A DNA stretch of 64,000 nucleotides from Hydrangea macrophylla (Eukaryota; Streptophyta; Magnoliopsida; Cornales; Hydrangeaceae), in the NCBI GenBank assembly GCA_033977485.1, contig CM066993.1:29254001-29318000 (forward strand), in the 5' to 3' direction. Below, in pieces: positions 9,919 to 21,775 of this stretch. Each line of letters opens with the position of its first letter. Positions within the stretch are counted from its first letter, which is position 1. The position numbers and the translations under genes are program-made. The notes beneath the pieces were generated by a model. That model was given only the letters and a program-made list of their open reading frames with translations, made no database searches and was not told the DNA's origin.

Positions 9919-11536
9919 TGTTAGGAAACTGCGTTCCCAGAATCCATTGACAACGCGTATAAGTTGGTACTGCAAAAAATTTATGTGAAAACTACAATAA
10001 CCCTACAAGGGCGGAACTAGGGTTACCTTAAACTGCTAAAACGGATTGCTGTAGTAGACGAATCGAGAACACGGGCTCGATAACAGCTCACGATCTTCTA
10101 CCGTATTCCTTTGCTGCCAGAATATCGAACTGAGTGTGGGCTCTTTCGAAATCCTTTATGTTTTCTGATCTTCCCTCTTTACATTCTATTTTCTATTCCC
10201 AGTTATAACACTCTCTTTGATTGCTGTGACAATTCAATCCCGATCACATTAATCCGACAAAGATGTGTTCATCAGGAGGACTAAACGATCTCCGATTCAC
10301 TTGAAGTTTTTATAGCAGCTCCGTCTCGACGTCAGGAACGTCGTGTAAAAAATTCAACAACTTTCTACCAGTATCGAGCAGTTCGAAGTTCTTTAAGTGA
10401 GCATTGTCCGACGCTAGCGATCTTCACTCCTATGTCTCTTGAATGCTTATAGAGACTAGGGTTTGGTGGAAACCCTTCTAGAAGAAAGCTAGGAGGTCAA
10501 GGGAAGCTTAGAATATGAAATCATGCAACCTGAGAGAAGAGCCAAGGCAACATATATATATAGGCTACGATAGGGACCATAAGAAGTCAATAAGGAATAG
10601 GTTTCCTTATGGAATTAGGAAACCCTAATTCGAACTGAATTAGATTCCGATTTACATAAATTATAATTCATACCACTAAAGAATTATAATTGCACTCCTA
10701 CCCTTATCTCAAAAATATATTTCGAGCTCCATGTTATTAAATGCTTATTATCTCCCCATGTTAAGATCACAGATATCCATTAATTAAATATAATTACTGA
10801 CAATCATATTTAATTAATTTCTTACAATTCCTTGAGATTCTCTGCATAACTTATCTGATATGTCGGAGACAAAATCCACCTGCAGGGTTTGACATAATCA
10901 AAACTTATAAGCTTTCTCAAGGGGATATCATCAATCCCAAAATTGAGACATGGATTCCATCATTAATTAATATCCACCATACAATTAATATTGTCACCCA
11001 ATCCAATGAGATATTGACCCATTTAAGGATCTCACCCTTTTAGGGATCAAAGTGTAAATATCAAATGTACGTGTCTATAAACTAACTTAGGATTTAGTGC
11101 ATAAGCACTCATAATAGCCATGAGGTATTAATTATCTTATAAGTTAGTATAAAGATAATTACCCCAAGTTGGTCCTATTTAATACACAAAGTGTTCCAGC
11201 ATAATGAGTTGAAACTGTACCGTTTCCCGCAGTCAAGACAAACCTACTACAACACTATGCTACAGTCCTACCGATGGTGTGTCCAATCCCATCTAAGACT
11301 GTAAACCAAAATCTTACATTCTACAATATCTGGTGGTCTGATCTTCCGTGTGTAAGCCGAACTCTACACACCAAACCACCTACTATGTAGAATGAGAGAC
11401 ACACATGCATAATATTAAATAAATAATATAATACAAATATTGCCCCACACAGATTCTCATAAAAATGGAATAACTGATTTTATTAAAATAATAAATTAAC
11501 TACATAAAGCATGGCTTGTAGTATACATCCCTAACA
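9919..11536 (-). repeat. 1.6-kb LTR of the minus-strand copia-type fragment
   Basis: Bounded by TGTTAGG/CCTAACA inverted ends, adjoining the tRNA-Met primer site. A TATA-like run (TATATATATATA) at about 10550-10563 is suitably placed for a minus-strand promoter. The rest is non-coding. Confidence 0.75.
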
Positions 11537-11539
11537 CTA

Positions 11540-11805
11540 GGGTGCTTGTTTCGGATATCGATCGGATATTATTCCTGGTATCCGAAATGATGGTATTGAG
11601 TTACGGCTTAGATATCGATCGGATATTATTCCTGGTATCTAGGGCGCTTGTTTCGGATATCGATCGGATATTATTCCTGGTATCCGAAATGATGGTATTG
11701 AGTGCGGCTTAGATATCGATCGGATATTATTCCTAGTATCTGAAGCGATGGTATAGTATGCTATTTTGGATATCGATCGGATATTATTCCTGGTATCTGA
11801 GGTAA
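11540..11805 (+). repeat. Minisatellite in chromovirus LTR, right block
   Basis: Continuation of the 8945-9180 array. The order of spacer types in 11609-11782 repeats the order in 9003-9177 almost unit for unit, so the array has a higher-order repeat of about 175 bases. Confidence 0.88.
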
Positions 11806-12397
11806 TGGTTTTGGTTGAGTCGGTTTTTGTTTGAGAGAAAAGAGTCAGAAAGATGAGATGTTACATTGTTCATGCACGGTTGCATATTCATTGCTTATTT
11901 TATTCCCCCGTGACTTATGTTGGAATTGGAACCTTGAACCTATTGCTTTTAAAGTTAAATTGCACCGCTATTTATTTGCTTATATACACATTGCGAGCAC
12001 ATGTTTATTTTGCTCACCAGCTTGCATAAGCTGACGGCGTTCTAGACTGTATGTCCAGATTTTCAGGGTCAGGAGCAGCTCGGGTATTTCGACTATGCTA
12101 GTTAGAGGCAGGGAACTTTCCAGGAGGCTGCTTTATATTTTCCTATGTCTTTTAAATTTGGGTTGTAATAAACTAGTTTTAGACATTTGAATAAGGCGTT
12201 TTGTGCCTAAGTTTATGACTGCTGTATAGTTAGTAAGTTTTAATTTTGGAGCTTATGTTTTATTAGTAACCTTTCTTTAGAAATGCTGTTTAAGTTATTT
12301 GTTGCAGGGATAATTGGTCATACTCACTTGTCACGACCTACGAGTCCATAAAGGAAATTAAATGCTTTCCTTTATTATGCTACGTCGGGGCGTGACA

Positions 12398-13251
12398 CAA
12401 AAAGCATGTACAGATTGTACTATAGACGCTTATAGAGATAATCGTTTGTAAGCAAAGTTCAGTAAGTGCGAGTTTTGGCTCGAGGAAGTCAAGTTTTTGG
12501 GACATGTCGTCTCTTAACATGGAATTTCTGTAGACACTTCGATGATTGACGCAATAATAGATTGGAAAAGACCGAGTAATGCCTCAAAAGTTAGAAGTTT
12601 TCTTGGCTTGGCTGGTTACTATCAGAGATCCGTAGAAGGTTTCTCCAAAATTGCAGCCCCTTTGATTGGACTTACGAAGAAAAATCTAAAGTTTGAGTGG
12701 AAGGATAAGCAGGAACACGCATTCCAGGAGTTAAAAGAGAGATTGACTTCAGCACCAGTGCTTGCAGTACCAAAAAATCGGCGAGAGATACACCATCTAT
12801 AGTGATGCATCGCACCAAGGATTAGGGTGTGGGCTAATGCAAGATGGGAAGGTTATAGTGTATAGATCAAGACAGTTGAAGCATCATGAGATGAGATACC
12901 CTACGCTCGATCTTGAGTTAGCAACGATTATTTTCACCTTGAAGATCTGGAGACATTACCTCTTTGGAGAGCAGTTCGATTTATTTTCGGACCATAAGAG
13001 CTTGAGGTATTTGTTTTTGCGGAAGGAACTTAACATGAGATAGAGGAGGTGGATGGAATTATTAAAAGATTACAACTTCACTTTATACTACCATCTCGGT
13101 AGGACAAATGTAGTCGCAGACGCGCTATCCCAAAAACCTCGCGGGATAGTTGCTTCTCTTATGATTCGAGAATGGAGAGCATTGGAGACTGTGGCAGAAT
13201 TTGATCTTCAAAGCACACAGTCAGAGGAAAGACGACACTTTGGGTGGGTGT
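12398..13251 (+). pseudogene. Chromovirus 2 pol remnant: RT end and RNase H
   Basis: Degenerate translation shows an RT/RNase H segment from 12542 ([21 protein letters not shown]), a frame change near 12765-12785, and an RNase H segment ([10 protein letters not shown], then SDHKSLRYLF). An in-frame TAG follows near 13041, and the linker to integrase ([11 protein letters not shown]) is still readable. The upstream part, 12405-12540, is readable only with frameshifts. It is a different, more decayed copy than chromovirus 1 and is interrupted at 13260 by an hAT-type element. Confidence 0.85.
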
Positions 13252-13259
13252 CTTGTAGT

Positions 13260-14055
13260 CATGGTTTAGAAAATCGGACCGGGCTGGCTTGTTCGACCGA
13301 TTGAATCATCGACCGGTCAGAGTTCAGGTTCGGTTGACACCGGTAATCATTAGTGAGATAATAACAGTTCAAAATCGGTGGGTGAACCGATTAAATCGGA
13401 AAATCGAAAAAAAACGGTAACGATTTTTTAACCCAAATGGTTCATCAAAGTTCCATCTTTTATTGGAAAGGAAACCAACCCTTCTGACTTCTGAGTGCTT
13501 TGATTAAGGGTTTGAGGCAGTCAAGGACTCAAGGCACAGATGACGAGACATCTATGACGTGACTTGCCCTTGAGATCAATTTGAATATATGAGTTTATGA
13601 ACAAAAAAAATACTAGATATCGATGACGAGACATATATGCTTCCCGTTACCATTTTTGGGAAAAAATAATAGGCTTCTCAAATTTGTATTTGAAATGTAG
13701 TTTTTAACACAGGTGGTAGTGTGCCTACTGAATTTTCATTGTAGTATGTTAAAGTGGTCCCACTATTATAAAATGTAATCTCATAGTCATATGTGTTAGG
13801 AACCTCATTTGGGACATAGAATTTGGGAAGACTAGCATTACTTTTCTTGTAAATGCTTATAAAAAAAATAAATATTTTTGGTGCGGTTTTTTGATGCTTG
13901 ATTTTTTTATATTAGTATTTACATTTAAAAATAAATATTTTTTTTACATAATTATAACATCACGGTTTGATTTCGGTTCACCCGACGGTTGAACCTCTAA
14001 CCCGTGACCCGATCATTTTTTCGGTTTGATGAACGGTCCGGTTTTCAAAACATTG
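13260..14055. mobile_element. Non-autonomous hAT-type element, 796 bp
   Basis: The ends are inverted and imperfect: left CATGGTTTAGAAAATCGGAC, right (reverse complement) CAATGTTTTGAAAACCGGAC. They are flanked by an 8-bp duplication, CTTGTAGT at 13252-13259 and CTCGTAGT at 14056-14063 (7 of 8 match). CCG/CGG-containing subterminal repeats (ACCGGT, GGTTCGG) occur at both ends. No transposase is encoded. The 8-bp duplication and the CA-starting ends fit the hAT superfamily. Chromovirus 2 coding sequence resumes on the right, which confirms the insertion. Confidence 0.82.
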
Positions 14056-14235
14056 CTCGTAGTATAACTAACACTCATTGGTTGTATTCTAGAAGCTCAA
14101 CGGAAGGATGAAGAATTGAAGAAGTGTTTCAGCAAAGGAACCGAAAGAATGGAGTATCGAGACAAATGCCACAAATTTGTGACCACCAATGAGGAGCGGA
14201 TTTGTCTTAAGGATATAGTATCTAACACTAGACTT
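14056..14235 (+). pseudogene. Chromovirus 2 pol remnant, RNase H-integrase linker
   Basis: After the target duplication the translation reads ILEAQRKDEELKKCFSKGTE, matching the linker of chromovirus 1 (RIIAAQKEDEKFQVWF) by position and composition. It loses similarity near 14235. Confidence 0.55.
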
Positions 14236-14871
14236 GATCTAATAGTCCGTATTGCATCTAAACTAGATTCTGTTTATTTTATAGTATTTAATTTTGAGTT
14301 CCAAATTTCAGTTTTGTACATCCTAACATATTTTGGTTAACAGAATGAACATTCCATTCATTTATATTTCTAACTGTCCAGGAATAGAATATCGATTACA
14401 TTCCAATGTTTGATTTAAATAGGTTAACTAATGGAATGGAATCAATTTTTTGTAAAATATCCCAAAAATACCTTTTACAATCTATCTATCTACCTATTTA
14501 TTATATCTATTTTACAAAAATACCTTTTACAATCTATCTATTATATCTACATATCTACCTATCTATCTATTATATCTACCTATCTATCTATTATATATAC
14601 TCTCACTATGTGGATAACACTTACACACGTGGCTTTTAACCTCATAAGAAAACACTTCCCTCACTATGTTCTACATCGTCTCCTCGTGTCCCCTCCTCAA
14701 AGTCTCCTATGTGTAAATATTGGTTTCAATAGGAATATAATCTTACAAGGTATTCTAAGTCAATAGGGAGACTTTATCAATCCACCCCTATTTATGTTGG
14801 TGTACTTATCTAAATCAGCAAAAAAATCTCTCAAATTTAGCAAAAATTCAAACTTTGTGAAGAGAGTCTCC
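14236..14871. other. Stretch without a gene; TATC-type microsatellite
   Basis: 14475-14605 is a run of TCTATCTA/TATATCTACC units with an internal direct repeat (AAATACCTTTTACAATCTATC, twice). The rest is AT-rich with no recognisable coding sequence. Confidence 0.7.
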
Positions 14872-15318
14872 TACACAACATGCCTCATCTTCTTCAACGC
14901 TAGCTACCGCCTCCTCTCCCAAACCCATCGTCTTCTCACCTAACCGCCGCCTTCTCTCCCTCAACATTGAAAAAGCCAGCAGTGGGGGTTTGAATATATG
15001 TCTGTCCAGGCCCACCGACTCTGACTCTCTCGAATCCATCCAACATTGGCCACTAAAAACTCTAAATTTATGTGCCTTTCCTCTGCAATTGATGCTTCAT
15101 TGAGGTATTCTCCGTCTTCTGTTTATGCTTCAATTCTTAGATTTTATGGATCCATAGGAACTAGAGAGAAAGGTAGGGATATCACTTATTATATAGTTGA
15201 TGATGTGGAGGCTTTGATGTTTTATAGGGAATGAGATGGTTCTATAAGGTTCCAGGTGTTAAATCTTGAGACTTAATTGTTTATTTTTATTTTTCATAAG
15301 CAATCAAATTCAGTATCC

Positions 15319-15382
<64 letters not shown>

Positions 15383-15903
15383 CACACACACACACACACA
15401 CACTTTATTATGTAGTGTTCAGGATATTGGGGACAAAAATAGATAGTGTATGCTCAAAATTTTAGGAATGAATTAAAGTAGATTCTGGATAGAGATTGCA
15501 TCAAATTTTCCATTTAGTGAAAATTTTTGAATTTTCGAATCAACTTGACAAGTTATGTACACACCATCTTAAATAACTTTGATATGAAAGAGAAGGATGT
15601 GAAGTTTATGCCCTATTCAATTATGTGAATTGGAAATTCTAGAACCCCCTTGGTTACAGAAAGGAAGGCAAATTTTTGAAAGCTCAATAAATTGAGCCTA
15701 AGCAAGCTTTGATATTGTCTCATTCAATTAATGGATCAAATGAAGCCTCAATTATCCATGCTAGGAGTTTGATTGTGTCGTCTTTTTTCTCATTGAGTTT
15801 AATTTCAAGGCACTGTTAGAGATCTTCTTCGCTTTTGAAATCATAGTGCTTCGATAAACTTGAGTTTTAAACTTGAGTTTTAATCTATTTCCTATCCAGT
15901 TCC
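14872..15903 (+). repeat. Duplicated unit, copy A, left part
   Basis: From CACACAACATGCCTCATC onward this stretch parallels 26573-27600 (copy B) with scattered differences. It includes a CT/CA microsatellite and a short possible reading frame at 15046-15234. The unit does not match a transposon structure I recognise, has no terminal repeats I can see, and may be a fragment of a host gene or an unclassified element. It is split at 15904 by a young copia element. Confidence 0.85.
15318..15403 (+). repeat. (CT)n(CA)n microsatellite
   Basis: About 62 bases of CT dinucleotides with one interruption, then about 22 of CA. The compound repeat is also present in copy B at 27035-27110 with different lengths. 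Confidence 0.95.
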
Positions 15904-16379
15904 TGTTATTTCACGGGACTTTAGTCCCATATTAGTGGCCCACTAGTCTTCTATTTAGGTCGGACTCCACTATGTTTATTAGCCAATAGAAAATAAGCCT
16001 ATTAATAAAATATAATATAAAAGATATAACTGCTTTGAAGGTTAAAATAAAACTAACGATGGAATAGTTTTTTGAGATAGCAGTTATTTATTTGGGCCCT
16101 CTTCTCTCCTCTATAATATATACAAACCTCCCCTTTCAAATAAATCCATCAGTTACAGAAAGGGTTTGTAAAGATTGAGAGACAGAGAGAAGAAGGAGAA
16201 GCCATATGAAGGTTTGATCAATTAAGGGGTTTTCAATCACCGTCTCTATCAATCGTCAATGGCAAACAACGGTACGCATTAAATTATAGTATTTTGATAG
16301 TTCTTGAGATGTATTAGATTCAAGATCCATACATTTTTCTGCATGATAGTATGATTATTTATCAAATTATAGACTTACA
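15904..16379 (+). repeat. 5' LTR of the copia element
   Basis: Starts TGTTATTTCACGGG and ends GACTTACA. It contains a short inverted motif (CGGGACTTTAGTCCC) near its start and a TATA-like CTATAATATATAC near 16111-16125, followed by GAGA-rich sequence. Confidence 0.95.
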
Positions 16380-16394
16380 GTAGGTATCAGAGCG
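16380..16394 (+). other. Primer-binding site, slightly degenerate
   Basis: GTAGGTATCAGAGCG follows the LTR. The canonical initiator-Met site is TGGTATCAGAGC, so one base near the 5' end differs. Confidence 0.75.
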
Positions 16395-17707
16395 AAGGTT
16401 TAGATTCAATACATCTTGGAATAAAAGATATTATAGATGTTAATTTATGTTGTTAACTACAACCGTATGCCGCAAATATCAAACCCTCCGATCTGATCAT
16501 ATATATACACTGTCGCATAATTAATGTTTGTAAAATTATTACAATTCATAAATATGCATATGCGTGTTTATGCATTCCTTGTGTGTATTCGGTGAAGTAA
16601 TAAATTTAGTATACTTATTGTTCATCACATGGGTCCCATGAATTGTTTAATCTATGTTATGTTGTATATACACATATACCCATGTTATTTATGTTGATTT
16701 TTTGAAGTAAAAAGTTTTGGAAGGCATGAAAACTTTTACTACCAGTACTTTGTACACCATTTTCCTCATTTGATTTGGATAATGACTCCATCACATGTGA
16801 AGCTTTGTTTTATTTTAGAGTTTCCTCCTGATCTATATACTTGGTTATTAACTTGAAATCGATGATGGATAATCATGAGTATTCCATGTACATATCTGAA
16901 GATTAATAATATTAGAATATATCATGGTAATTTATTTTGGAAGGAATTAATTTCCAATTATGTGACTACTTTGTGGGTTCTTAAGTATCCAATGAAATTA
17001 AATTTTCTTTTACATTATATCTATGTTGGCTATTGTGTAGAAATGTTTACTTATATGCTAGCCAGAAAAATTAAAGTTTATTATTTAAGTTGTATTGTAT
17101 TAATAATTAAGAGTTATTACTATTTATTTGTCATTGAATAGATTCCAATCACATAAAGGAAAGTTTAATTTTGTTTTCACACATTATAAGTGATTGAGTT
17201 AATAAATGATAATTTTAAGTAATTAAATAACAACTCTAATAAAAGGGTTAGAGAATATTGTTGGTTAGTTTTATATTTATAGGGTTTATTAATTTGGTAG
17301 TCACCAAAGTGACCTAGGTTAGTGAGCCTTATGAATATAGAATTACATGAAAGAGTAGTCATTAAGGGTGACATAAAAGACAACAATATTCTCAATGGCA
17401 ATCATAGTTAGGAGATTGGGACTAGCCCAAAGGAGAGTCACTTTCAACTAACTATGAACTGGATAGGGTAATGTAATTTGTGTCATTTAGTAGTGTAGAA
17501 TTGGATACCCAAAGGTAACATAACTAACTAGTAGGTGGCATAAATTACATTAGACCTATATAGGTGATAATATTTTGCACCTAAAGAGTGGACACTAGAT
17601 ATGCTAAGGTTTTCACCCAAAGGTGGAACCTATGTGATATCAATAGTTCATCTGTTTAGAATTTATAATTCTATATTATGGATAGACTCAAGGCCTTACC
17701 GTGAGCA
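16395..17707 (+). other. Leader region of the copia element
   Basis: About 1.3 kb between primer site and gag without a convincing gene. The open frame at 16875-17141 lacks features of any known protein. The region is AT-rich, with repeated CCAAAGG motifs (17427, 17509 and 17620). It presumably holds packaging and dimerisation signals, but this cannot be shown here. Confidence 0.6.
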
Positions 17708-20700
17708 TTGTCCTATTTTATTTCAGTGACTATTCCCACTTCGTTGCACTCTCATGCATCTAGCATTCCAACTCTCAATGGGTCTAACTTCTCAGAATGG
17801 TTTGAACAAGTCCAATTCACGCTAGGTGTGTTAGATCTTGACATGGCACTTTTGGCTGAAAAACCTGAGGAAATTACTGCTGATAGTACTGCAGAACAGG
17901 TTGATAATTTGAAAGCCTGGGAAAGATCAAACAGACTTAGTCTTATGTTTATGAGGATGACCATGGCTAATAACATAAAAACCTCCCTCCCTCAAACTAA
18001 TAGCTCATTGGAACTGTTAACTGCTGTCAAAGAACGTTTTAAATCAGCAGATAAGTCACTCGCAGGCACACTTATGGCAGAGTTAACTACTGTAAAATAT
18101 GATGGTAATAGAGGCGTTCAGGAACATATCCTCTATATGACTGACAAAGCTGCAAAACTTCGAGCACTAGGAATGCAAGTGGATGAATCCTTCTTGGTGC
18201 AGTTTATTCTCAACTCACTCCCTCCTCAGTTCGGCCCATTCAAAATTCACTATAACACTCACAAAGACAAGTGGAATTTGAATGAGCTAACTGGTATGTG
18301 CATTCAAGAGGAAGTGAGACTGAGGCAAGAAGGACCCCACTCTGTGCTTGTTGTAACTCAAGGAGCTAAAAAGAAAGGAAAGTTTGTGAAAGGAAAGAGA
18401 TTTCCACCAAAGAAAGGAGATGGACCTGGGGAAAGTAGCCAGGGCCGTGGAAAGTTCACTGTCAAATGTTACTTCTGTGGCAAGAAAGGACATGTGAACA
18501 AAGACTGCAGCAAGCGTAGAGCTTGGTTCGAAAGGAGAGGTATAAATCTTTCTTTTGTATGTTATGAATCAAATCTTGCTGAAGTTCCTTCTAATACTTG
18601 GTGGATTGACTCTGGGGCCACAACTCACATAACAAATTCGATGCAGGGATTCCTTACAACCCGGAAGCCGAAGGACAGTGAAAGATTCGTCTATATGGGG
18701 AACCGTCTCAAAGCGGAAGTGGTAGCTGTTGGAACCTACCGCCTACTCTTAGAGACGGGTCATCAGATGGATCTTATGGACACTTTATATGTACCTTCAA
18801 TTTCTAGGAATTTAGTTTCTTTGTCTAAGTTGGATGTTAGTGGATATTCAGCTTTATTTGGTTGTGCAAAACTCAGTTTGTTGTTTAACTCTGTTGTAGT
18901 TGGTTCTGGTATTTTATGTGATGGTTTATATAAAATTTCTTTGAATCATGAGTTTGCACAATCTTTAATAGCCTTGCATTCGAATGTTGGTTCAAAACGT
19001 GGCCTAATTAATGAAAAGTCTTCAATCTTGTGGCATAGGCGACTGGGGCATATCTCCAGGGATAGAATTGAGAGATTGGTGAAGATTGGGATTTTAGATA
19101 ACCTAGACTTCACTGATTTTGAAGTGTGTGTGGATTGCATTAAGGGAAAGCAAACCAAACACACTAAGAAAGGTGCCACAAGAAGTACTGAGCTTCTTGA
19201 GATAATTCATACAGATATTTGTGGACCACTCTCCATTCCATGTTTTACTGGAGAGCGGTACTTTATCACCTTTATAGATGATCTTTCTCGCTATGGTTAT
19301 GTATATCTAATCCATGAAAAGTCTCAGGCCGTTGACATCCTTGAGGTGTTCATTACTGAGGTCGAGAGACAGTTAGATAGAAAGGTTAAAATAGTGAGGT
19401 CTGATAGAGGTGGTGAATTCTATGGTAGATATAATGAGACGGGCCAAAATCCTAGCCCATTTGCCAAATTTCTTGAAAAGCATGGCATTTGTGCTCAATA
19501 CACAATGCCAGGTACGCCACAGCAAAATGGTGTTGCTGAAAGGCGTAATCGTACTCTTTTGGATATGGTTAGGAGCATGATGAGTTTTTCAACTGTACCT
19601 GATTCATTGTGGGGTGAAGCATTAAAGACTGCAATGTATATCTTGAATAGGGTTCCTAGTAAGGCAGTCCCAACAACTCCTTTCGAGTTGTGGACTGGTA
19701 GGAAGCCTAGTTTGAGACATTTACATGTTTGGGGTTGTCCAGCAGAAGCAAGGATCTTCAATCCACATGAGAAAAAGTTAGATTCAAGGACAATATCTGG
19801 ATATTTCATTGGTTATCCAGATAAGTCCAAAGGGTACAAATTTTATTGTCCTAACCATAGTACGAGGATAGTAGAAACCGGTAATGCCAGATTCTTAGAG
19901 AATGGCGAAATTAGTGGGAGTGATGAATCAAGAAAAGTAAATCTCGAGGAAATAAGAGTGGATATCCCACCACCCTTTCCTCCTCGAGAAATTGTTGTTC
20001 CTCAGCCTATTCAACCAGTTGAGGCAAACGAACAACATAATGAAAATGATTTACCACTTCATGATGATATTGCCATTGAAAATAATGTAGAACCACCACA
20101 ACCGGCAATTCTGAGAAGATCTCAGAGGGAAAGGAGACCTGCCATTTCAGATGATTATGTGGTGTATCTACAAGAATCTGATTTTGATATTGGGATTAAC
20201 AAGGATCCGGTTTCATTTTCACAAGCCATAGAAAGTGATAATTCTAGTAAATGGATCGATGCTATGAATGAAGAGTTGAAATCAATGGACCTGAACGGTG
20301 TCTGGGATCTCGTCGAATTGCCTAATAATTGTAAGAAAGTCGGCTGTAAATGGGTCTTCAAGACCAAGCGCGATGCTAAAGGCAATATCGAACGATATAA
20401 GGCCAGACTTGTGGCTAAAGGTTTCACTCAGAAAGAAGGCATTGATTATAGAGAGACCTTCTCTCCCGTATCTAAGAAGGACTCTCTAAGAATTATCATG
20501 GCACTTGTAGCTCATTATGACTTAGAGTTACATCAAATGGATGTGAAAACCGCTTTTTTAAATGGAAATTTGGATGAGGATATCTACATGGAGCAACCTG
20601 AAGGGTTCACAAAGGAAGGGAAAGAACATTTGGCTTGCAAATTAAGGAAATCCATTTATGGTCTTAAACAAGCTTCCAGACAGTGGTACATAAGGTTTAA

Positions 20701-21775
20701 TGATACCATTACTGCTTTTGGATTTAAGGAAAACACTGTTGATCAGTGTATATATCTAAAGGTCAGTGGGAGCAAGTTTATGTTTTTAGTTTTGTACGTG
20801 GATGACATTTTGCTAGCTAGTAGTGATCTTGGTTTGTTGCACCAAACCAAGGAGTATCTTGCCAAGAGCTTTAAGATGGTTGATATGGGTGAGGCATCCT
20901 ATGTCATTGGCATAGAGATCTTTAGGGATCGATCTCGAGGATTGCTAGGACTGTCTCAGAAAGGCTATATCAATCGAGTTTTGGAAAGATTTAATATGCA
21001 GTGGTGCTCAGTCAGTGATGCACCAATCATAAAAGGTGATAAATTAAATGAAAGTCAGTGCCCTAGGAATGACTTAGAAAAGGAACAAATGAAGAAAGTT
21101 CCATATGCATCAGCTGTGGGGAGCTTAATGTATGCTCAGACTTGTACCAGACCAGATATTAGTTTTGCAGTTGGAATGCTAGGTAGATATCAAAGTAACC
21201 CAGGAATGGAACACTGGAAAGCAGCGAAGAAGGTTATGCGATATCTTCAAGGGACAAAGGATTATATGCTCACATATAGGAGATCAGATCAGTTAGAAGT
21301 GATTGGGTACTCAGACTCGGAATTTGCTGGTTGCTTAGATAGCAGAAAGTCCACATCAGGCTTTGTGTTTCTGCTAGCTGGTGGAGCAATCTCGTGGAAG
21401 AGTGTGAAGCAGTCCATTATTGCTTCATCCACGATGGAGGCCGAATTTGTGGCATGTTTTGAGGCCACGAGTCATGCTCTATGGTTGCGGAATTTTATTT
21501 CAGGACTTGGTGTTGTTGACTCTATTACCAGGCCGCTGAAACTTTATTGTGACAATACCGCAGCAGTTTTCTTCTCCAAGAATGGGAAGTACTCTAGTGG
21601 TTCCAAACATATGGAACTTAAGTACTTGGTTGTTAGAGAAAGAGTCCAGAAACAACAAGTGTCAATTGAGAATTTAAGTACTACTCTTATGGTTGCTGAT
21701 CCATTGACTAAAGGATTACCTCCAAAGACATATAAGGAACATGTTATTAGGATGGGTCTTTTGAGTAATCCTTGA
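17708..21775 (+). CDS. Copia gag-pol polyprotein (gag, protease, integrase, RT, RNase H)
   Basis: One open frame of 1355 codons in copia order. Gag is followed by a CCHC zinc knuckle (C254, C257, H262, C267) after a Lys-rich stretch. Protease carries DSGA at 301-304. Integrase has an HHCC site (H443, H448, C474, C477) and the catalytic triad D503, D566, E611. Reverse transcriptase has D945 and the YVDD box at 1030-1033. RNase H has D1203, E1246 and D1282. All key residues are present. The frame opens at TTG (17708), and the first in-frame ATG is codon 46 (17843), inside the conserved gag start. So the original ATG may have mutated to TTG, or translation may use a non-AUG codon or a spliced leader; an AG acceptor-like TATTTCAG lies at 17719-17726. 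Lineage within copia was not assigned. Function is element replication only. Confidence 0.95.
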   Translation: MSYFISVTIPTSLHSHASSIPTLNGSNFSEWFEQVQFTLGVLDLDMALLAEKPEEITADSTAEQVDNLKAWERSNRLSLMFMRMTMANNIKTSLPQTNSSLELLTAVKERFKSADKSLAGTLMAELTTVKYDGNRGVQEHILYMTDKAAKLRALGMQVDESFLVQFILNSLPPQFGPFKIHYNTHKDKWNLNELTGMCIQEEVRLRQEGPHSVLVVTQGAKKKGKFVKGKRFPPKKGDGPGESSQGRGKFTVKCYFCGKKGHVNKDCSKRRAWFERRGINLSFVCYESNLAEVPSNTWWIDSGATTHITNSMQGFLTTRKPKDSERFVYMGNRLKAEVVAVGTYRLLLETGHQMDLMDTLYVPSISRNLVSLSKLDVSGYSALFGCAKLSLLFNSVVVGSGILCDGLYKISLNHEFAQSLIALHSNVGSKRGLINEKSSILWHRRLGHISRDRIERLVKIGILDNLDFTDFEVCVDCIKGKQTKHTKKGATRSTELLEIIHTDICGPLSIPCFTGERYFITFIDDLSRYGYVYLIHEKSQAVDILEVFITEVERQLDRKVKIVRSDRGGEFYGRYNETGQNPSPFAKFLEKHGICAQYTMPGTPQQNGVAERRNRTLLDMVRSMMSFSTVPDSLWGEALKTAMYILNRVPSKAVPTTPFELWTGRKPSLRHLHVWGCPAEARIFNPHEKKLDSRTISGYFIGYPDKSKGYKFYCPNHSTRIVETGNARFLENGEISGSDESRKVNLEEIRVDIPPPFPPREIVVPQPIQPVEANEQHNENDLPLHDDIAIENNVEPPQPAILRRSQRERRPAISDDYVVYLQESDFDIGINKDPVSFSQAIESDNSSKWIDAMNEELKSMDLNGVWDLVELPNNCKKVGCKWVFKTKRDAKGNIERYKARLVAKGFTQKEGIDYRETFSPVSKKDSLRIIMALVAHYDLELHQMDVKTAFLNGNLDEDIYMEQPEGFTKEGKEHLACKLRKSIYGLKQASRQWYIRFNDTITAFGFKENTVDQCIYLKVSGSKFMFLVLYVDDILLASSDLGLLHQTKEYLAKSFKMVDMGEASYVIGIEIFRDRSRGLLGLSQKGYINRVLERFNMQWCSVSDAPIIKGDKLNESQCPRNDLEKEQMKKVPYASAVGSLMYAQTCTRPDISFAVGMLGRYQSNPGMEHWKAAKKVMRYLQGTKDYMLTYRRSDQLEVIGYSDSEFAGCLDSRKSTSGFVFLLAGGAISWKSVKQSIIASSTMEAEFVACFEATSHALWLRNFISGLGVVDSITRPLKLYCDNTAAVFFSKNGKYSSGSKHMELKYLVVRERVQKQQVSIENLSTTLMVADPLTKGLPPKTYKEHVIRMGLLSNP

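Larger units (their letters stand above)
9181..11536 (-). mobile_element. Copia-type retrotransposon fragment (one LTR plus partial internal region)
   Basis: Read on the minus strand, an LTR runs from TGTTAGGGATG at 11536 to TTCCTAACA at 9919. It is followed by G and the initiator-Met tRNA primer-binding site TGGTATCAGAGC (9917-9906). Some 725 bases of internal sequence follow and then stop abruptly at 9181, with no second LTR and no gag-pol. The inverted ends TGTTAGG...CCTAACA and the primer site support an LTR retrotransposon, probably Ty1/copia or a non-autonomous relative. Comparing the host minisatellite on both sides suggests about ten target bases were lost and no duplication remains. 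Confidence 0.7.
7452..12397 (+). mobile_element. 3' LTR of chromovirus 1, split by a copia-type insertion
   Basis: The LTR starts TGTAACACC after the polypurine tract and ends CGTGACA. Its net length without the 9181-11536 insertion is about 2.6 kb. It contains a TATA-like promoter with a CT-rich downstream stretch (7797-7900), a CG-rich array (8485-8644) and a minisatellite (8945-9180 and 11540-11805). The flanking DNA at 12398 on the right is a second, older chromovirus, so chromovirus 1 probably inserted there. The 5' LTR is gone, so the target duplication cannot be checked. Confidence 0.75.

Noticed and set aside
15277..15465. Open frame rich in Ser-Leu repeats
   Set aside because: It is the translation of a CT/CA microsatellite. 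The same applies at 26966-27172 and 31601-31872.
16875..17141. 88-codon frame in the copia leader
   Set aside because: Lies between primer site and gag, has no recognisable domain, and is in AT-rich DNA where such frames arise by chance.
20155..20427. Minus-strand frames inside the copia gag-pol (also 17752, 18287, 18946, 19495)
   Set aside because: They are antisense shadows of the intact polyprotein.
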